Assembly (NCBI GenBank): GCA_950295325.1
Contig: OX485807.1
Location: 22,541,666 to 22,605,665, forward strand
Direction: 5' to 3'
Length of the DNA stretch: 64,000 nt
Origin: Polytrichum commune
Lineage: Eukaryota > Streptophyta > Polytrichopsida > Polytrichales > Polytrichaceae
Positions 60,740 to 64,000 of the stretch are shown one piece after another. The notes under the pieces are model-generated. The model was given only the letters and a program-made list of their open reading frames with translations. It made no database searches and was not told the DNA's origin. A program made the translations under genes and the position numbers. Position 1 is the first letter of the stretch. Each line of letters opens with the position of its first letter.

Positions 60740-61480
60740 TGAGCAAGAGTGTGTAGTCCAATCTCTTCTAAACACATATCTTTTTGTAATTTTTTTTGGA
60801 GCCACACCTAATTACATACCACTCAAATACAAATGTTTGATTAAGATAAGTAACTAGATTAGGCATATCTATCTCATCACTTGGGTGAGTTTGAAATCCA
60901 TATTCTTAGCAAGAAGGAATTGTTGCATACAAACATATCCTTCATCCCATTGTTCAAAAAAACTTTACCCTTGTGTGTTTGTGTGTTTGTGGTTGATTCA
61001 TTTCATTTGTGTCCCACTAGATTGATTTGGGTCTCTGAAGTGGACTCCAATGTCAAGTTGTTTCTAAAAACAAATCTCCGACCTACATACTATTTCAAGG
61101 CGCATTTGTTGGATCTATGAAAGGTACATTCACATCATATATATATATGCAATAGTGCCCTCTCGCCAAATTATTGTTGTTGGAGGAGTCGAGCTCATGT
61201 CTTGTTGTAGGTGTGTTGTGTCATTCGGTGCCTTTTCTTAATGGGACATTTCTTAACATGCATTTGATTGGTGTTTGATTTGGCGAAGATCAAAGACCAA
61301 ACACCATAAAGATGCATGTTTTAAAGAGATTGAACTACATCTTCATTTGTTTTGAAATTCCTCCACACTGAATAGTCAACACGACTGGGAGGGCCTAGGT
61401 ATTCATTTAAGAAATCAACAAACACGTGCTTTTGGTAACCTTAACTAAAAAAAAAAGGAGCTCCAATTTTCGTTGACGCT
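60740..61480. repeat. partial copies of dispersed repeat family E in both orientations
   Basis: 60745-60860 (TAGTCCAATCTCTTCTAAAC, GATTAAGATAAGTAACTAG) is on the plus strand. 61255-61480 on the minus strand matches TGTTTGTTGATTTCTTAAAT and TGTAGTTCAATCTCTTTAAA. Short frames between are not coding-like. Confidence 0.5.
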
Positions 61481-62390
61481 TCGTTGTAGATTTGTTAATG
61501 TTACACAAGTTTTGTTTTGTAAGTCTAGTCGGCATAAGTGAGTTGGAGCCGAACATGGAAAACAAACCGGATAACTCCACGCCCACATACCTTACCTTAA
61601 GTTGGATTTTCCCCACTCAAAAAAGCATTCACGTGATTCAAGGGTTTGTTGCGGGAAACAAGGAAGGTACATTGTTCACCCCCTTTTAAGACACTTTGTG
61701 CCAAAGGCCCATGTTATCAGTTAAGGAATCAACAAACATGCACTTATGATAACTAAAGCAAGGGAGCTCTCATTTTCAATACGAATTTTTGTTGACACTT
61801 CGTTGTAACCATAACTCAAACAACGGAGCTCCGATTGTAGATTTGCAAGTTCCGTTTCGTAAGTCTACTTGGCATAAGTAAGTGGGAGCCGAACATGGAA
61901 AACAAACCGAAGAACTCCATGCCCACCATCCCTCACCTCACCTCAATAAGTTGGTGTTTCTCCCCACCCAAAAAGCATTCACGCGATTCGAGGGTCCGTC
62001 GCGGGAAACAAGGAACGTACACCGTTCATCCCCCTTAAGGCACTTCGTGCCAAGGGGCCTATGTATGTTATCAGTTAAGGAATCAACAAACATGCACTTC
62101 CGATAACCAAAACACAAGGGTCCGGAACTCTCATTTTCCATCCGATTGTTGTTGATGCTCCATTGTAGATGTGCAAGTTCCGTTTCGTAAGCCTAGTTGG
62201 CATAAGTAAGTGGGAGGCGAACATGGAGAATGAACCGGATAAGTCCAAGCCCACCATCCACACCTCGCCTCACCTCAATAAGTTGGTGTTTCTCCCCACC
62301 CAAAAAGCATTCACGCGATTCGAGGACTCGTTGCGGGAAACGAGGGAGGCACATTTGATCCCCTTCGTGCCAACACCCAAAGCCATTTTG
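61480..62390. repeat. tandem repeat, about three copies of a ~330-bp unit
   Basis: The landmark TTGTAGAT.TG(C)AAGTTCCGTTTCGTAAG recurs at about 61484, 61836 and 62164. Each is followed by GGCATAAGTAAGTGGGAG.CGAACATGGA, CTCCCCACCCAAAAAGCATT, GCGGGAAACAAGGAAGGTAC and AGGAATCAACAAACATGCAC. Copies 2 and 3 are closest. The tail of the unit resembles the family E end, so the array may derive from it. Confidence 0.85.
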
Positions 62391-64000
62391 GATTGGCTTG
62401 GTTTGGTTTCGATGGGTTAATTACTTCGCTTGCTCTTCCTTCTTCCTCCTTCCTTCCTTCCTTCACATGTGGGCGAGGGATGCACAATGGGCATGGCCGG
62501 CCTCGTTTTCATTGAATTTGCGAAGTGGGGGTGGCCCGTATAATAAGGACACACACACATGTGTCGTGTGGCAAGGGAAAGGGCTACGTGCAAGAGACAA
62601 AAAGCTTTTGGGCGAGGAACGAGTGAAGGTGTCATGAAATAAAAAGGGAATGTTTTTTTTTCCCTCATAATAAAACCAGCTAAGCTATAAGAGGAAAGAA
62701 AACTTTTGCTTTTCTGGCTGGCAGGGGAGGGGGAGGGGGGGGGGGGGCGTGAGCCTCCAGACGTGGCTCTCGAAACACTTTAACTTATTTACTAAGCTCA
62801 CTCATCATAAATGCCTTCGTCGTCGTATAGCAGCAGCAGCAGCAGCAGCAGCAGTAGCAGTGGTAGTAGTAGACTAGTAGTAGGAGTACTTCTTCTTCTT
62901 CTTCTTCTTTGGGTGGGACCCTACCCTCGAACGTTTTTACACAATGTCGGCCCCAGTGGGGTTCGCATACAGTATTGGGGCTCATTGGCTCATTATGTTG
63001 GAGGTGTTGTCACAAAGATTCGAGAGTCTCCAAACACATTAAATACGGCTCATGATCTTTTGGTTATAATATCAAGCAAAATGCCCGAGATGGCTCTTTA
63101 TTCTGACACAAGCCAATGATTTTCCCCTCTGCATTTGCCACATGTCGTGCTCACATTCGTCGAGACTCCCACATCCTACGTGGAAACGACATTCCGGCAC
63201 AGATGAAGATGAGAGGAAGAGAGAGAGAGAGAGCCCTCTTGTGTTGGCGAATAGTGTCTCCTTCCATCCTGGTACTATTCGTAGCAACACTGTTCACTGG
63301 GAATACCGGCATTGTTCACCATATCCGTATTATTTGTGTCAGCAACATTCATTATTGATATTGGCGTTGGTTTGTTTCTGGTATCTACGTTCGTTTCCTC
63401 CCATGAAGGTAAGGGGGCTCTCAAATTTGGGGCTCCCCAATTTCCAAGTGTTGGCATGTGTGTATGAATTGTAACCGAATACTAGTACTTTGTTCAGGGG
63501 GGCGCAAAATATATTCATTTTAGTACAAGGTCTAGCGAACTAACCTAGATAAATGAAGTGATGTAATGATTAGAGTTGGAAACATGCAATTTTAACCCCC
63601 AAAAAAGAAAGAGAGACCAACCTTGAAACCAAGCTCCTCAAAACTAGGCACATGTCAAAGCCAAAATTCTTTTACTATGGTCCACTGAACACCGTTTCGA
63701 AACCATTTTTTTTTTTGAACGTGTGTGGCCTCCCCTTCAAGTGTTGCCAACCTTTAGATGCTTGCAAATGTATGTGGAGAACAAGAAAAATAATAAGTGG
63801 GGGTTTGTTCTTTGTGGGACATTTATGTGATTATTCTCTCGCTCGTTAAATAGCCATGTAGCTCCCCCCCCCCCCCAATAACTAAATGGCTATGTTGCCT
63901 AACAATGACTCTTTGTCACCCCCTGTTGAGCCGCGTGTTTCACAATGTGGGCATGCATTCATCATAAAAATTGGGCACTCAAGCTATGTACATAAATTAT
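62391..64000. other. intergenic with microsatellites, no supportable gene
   Basis: Contains (AGC)n/(AGT)n about 62830-62875, (TTC)n about 62888-62908, (AG)n about 63218-63231, and long G and C runs (62737-62748, 63866-63876). Frames across these are low-complexity. Confidence 0.45.
63600..63669. repeat. single arm of the 25.2-kb hairpin MITE family
   Basis: AGAGACCAACCTTGAAACCA, GCTCCTCAAA.CTAGGCACATGTCAAAGCCAAAATTCT closely matches 25310-25376 in the same orientation. The matching left arm is not seen. Confidence 0.7.

Overview
The window looks like nuclear DNA of a land plant or close streptophyte relative that is not a flowering plant. It is AT-rich, sparsely genic and repeat-laden. It carries intron-containing plant genes and, at the left edge, a DNMT3-type DNA methyltransferase with catalytic motifs in canonical order. 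Flowering plants are generally reported to lack that family and use the rearranged DRM enzymes instead. Species cannot be fixed from the sequence alone.

Only three host genes are supportable. (1) A DNMT3-like gene on the minus strand (about 282-3018), whose 3' end lies beyond the left edge. (2) A plastid-type anthranilate synthase beta subunit on the minus strand (25765-27805, two exons; the intron is filled with a four-copy tandem repeat). (3) A single-exon Aha1 N-domain protein, an Hsp90 co-chaperone type, on the plus strand (40340-41014). They have unrelated jobs (DNA methylation, tryptophan synthesis, chaperone regulation) and do not form a cluster.

Most of the rest is mobile or tandemly repeated. 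Layout: 5.1-8.0 kb is a seven-copy ~435-bp satellite upstream of the methyltransferase. 20.34-24.05 kb is a PIF/Harbinger transposon with clear terminal inverted repeats (TIRs), a TAA target duplication and a dead transposase. A 574-bp deletion relative of it sits at 39.45-40.02 kb inside an older dispersed repeat, and two undisrupted copies of that repeat show the empty site. Several foldback/MITE families share an ACACTAAATA-type terminal motif (14.6, 34.8, 36.0, 46.5, 59.2 and 60.1 kb). Other small foldbacks lie at 25.2, 42.6, 45.0, 55.6-57.2 and 58.4 kb. Minisatellites lie at 36.9-37.7, 37.9-38.1 and 61.5-62.4 kb.

The most unusual object is at about 29.1-34.5 kb on the minus strand: a GC-richer non-LTR retrotransposon. 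It has one ~1240-codon reading frame, now broken by one homopolymer frameshift and five nonsense codons. The frame holds a reverse transcriptase, an R2-type CCHC/H motif and a C-terminal restriction-like endonuclease (RPD ... K..KY). It has a 3' UTR that is a chain of hairpins, a 5' leader of repeated 12-bp-stem hairpins, and a 44-53 bp piece of 28S rRNA in sense orientation just upstream. Endonuclease-type elements of this kind are known mainly from animals, protists and some algae, so a land-plant copy deserves a second look.
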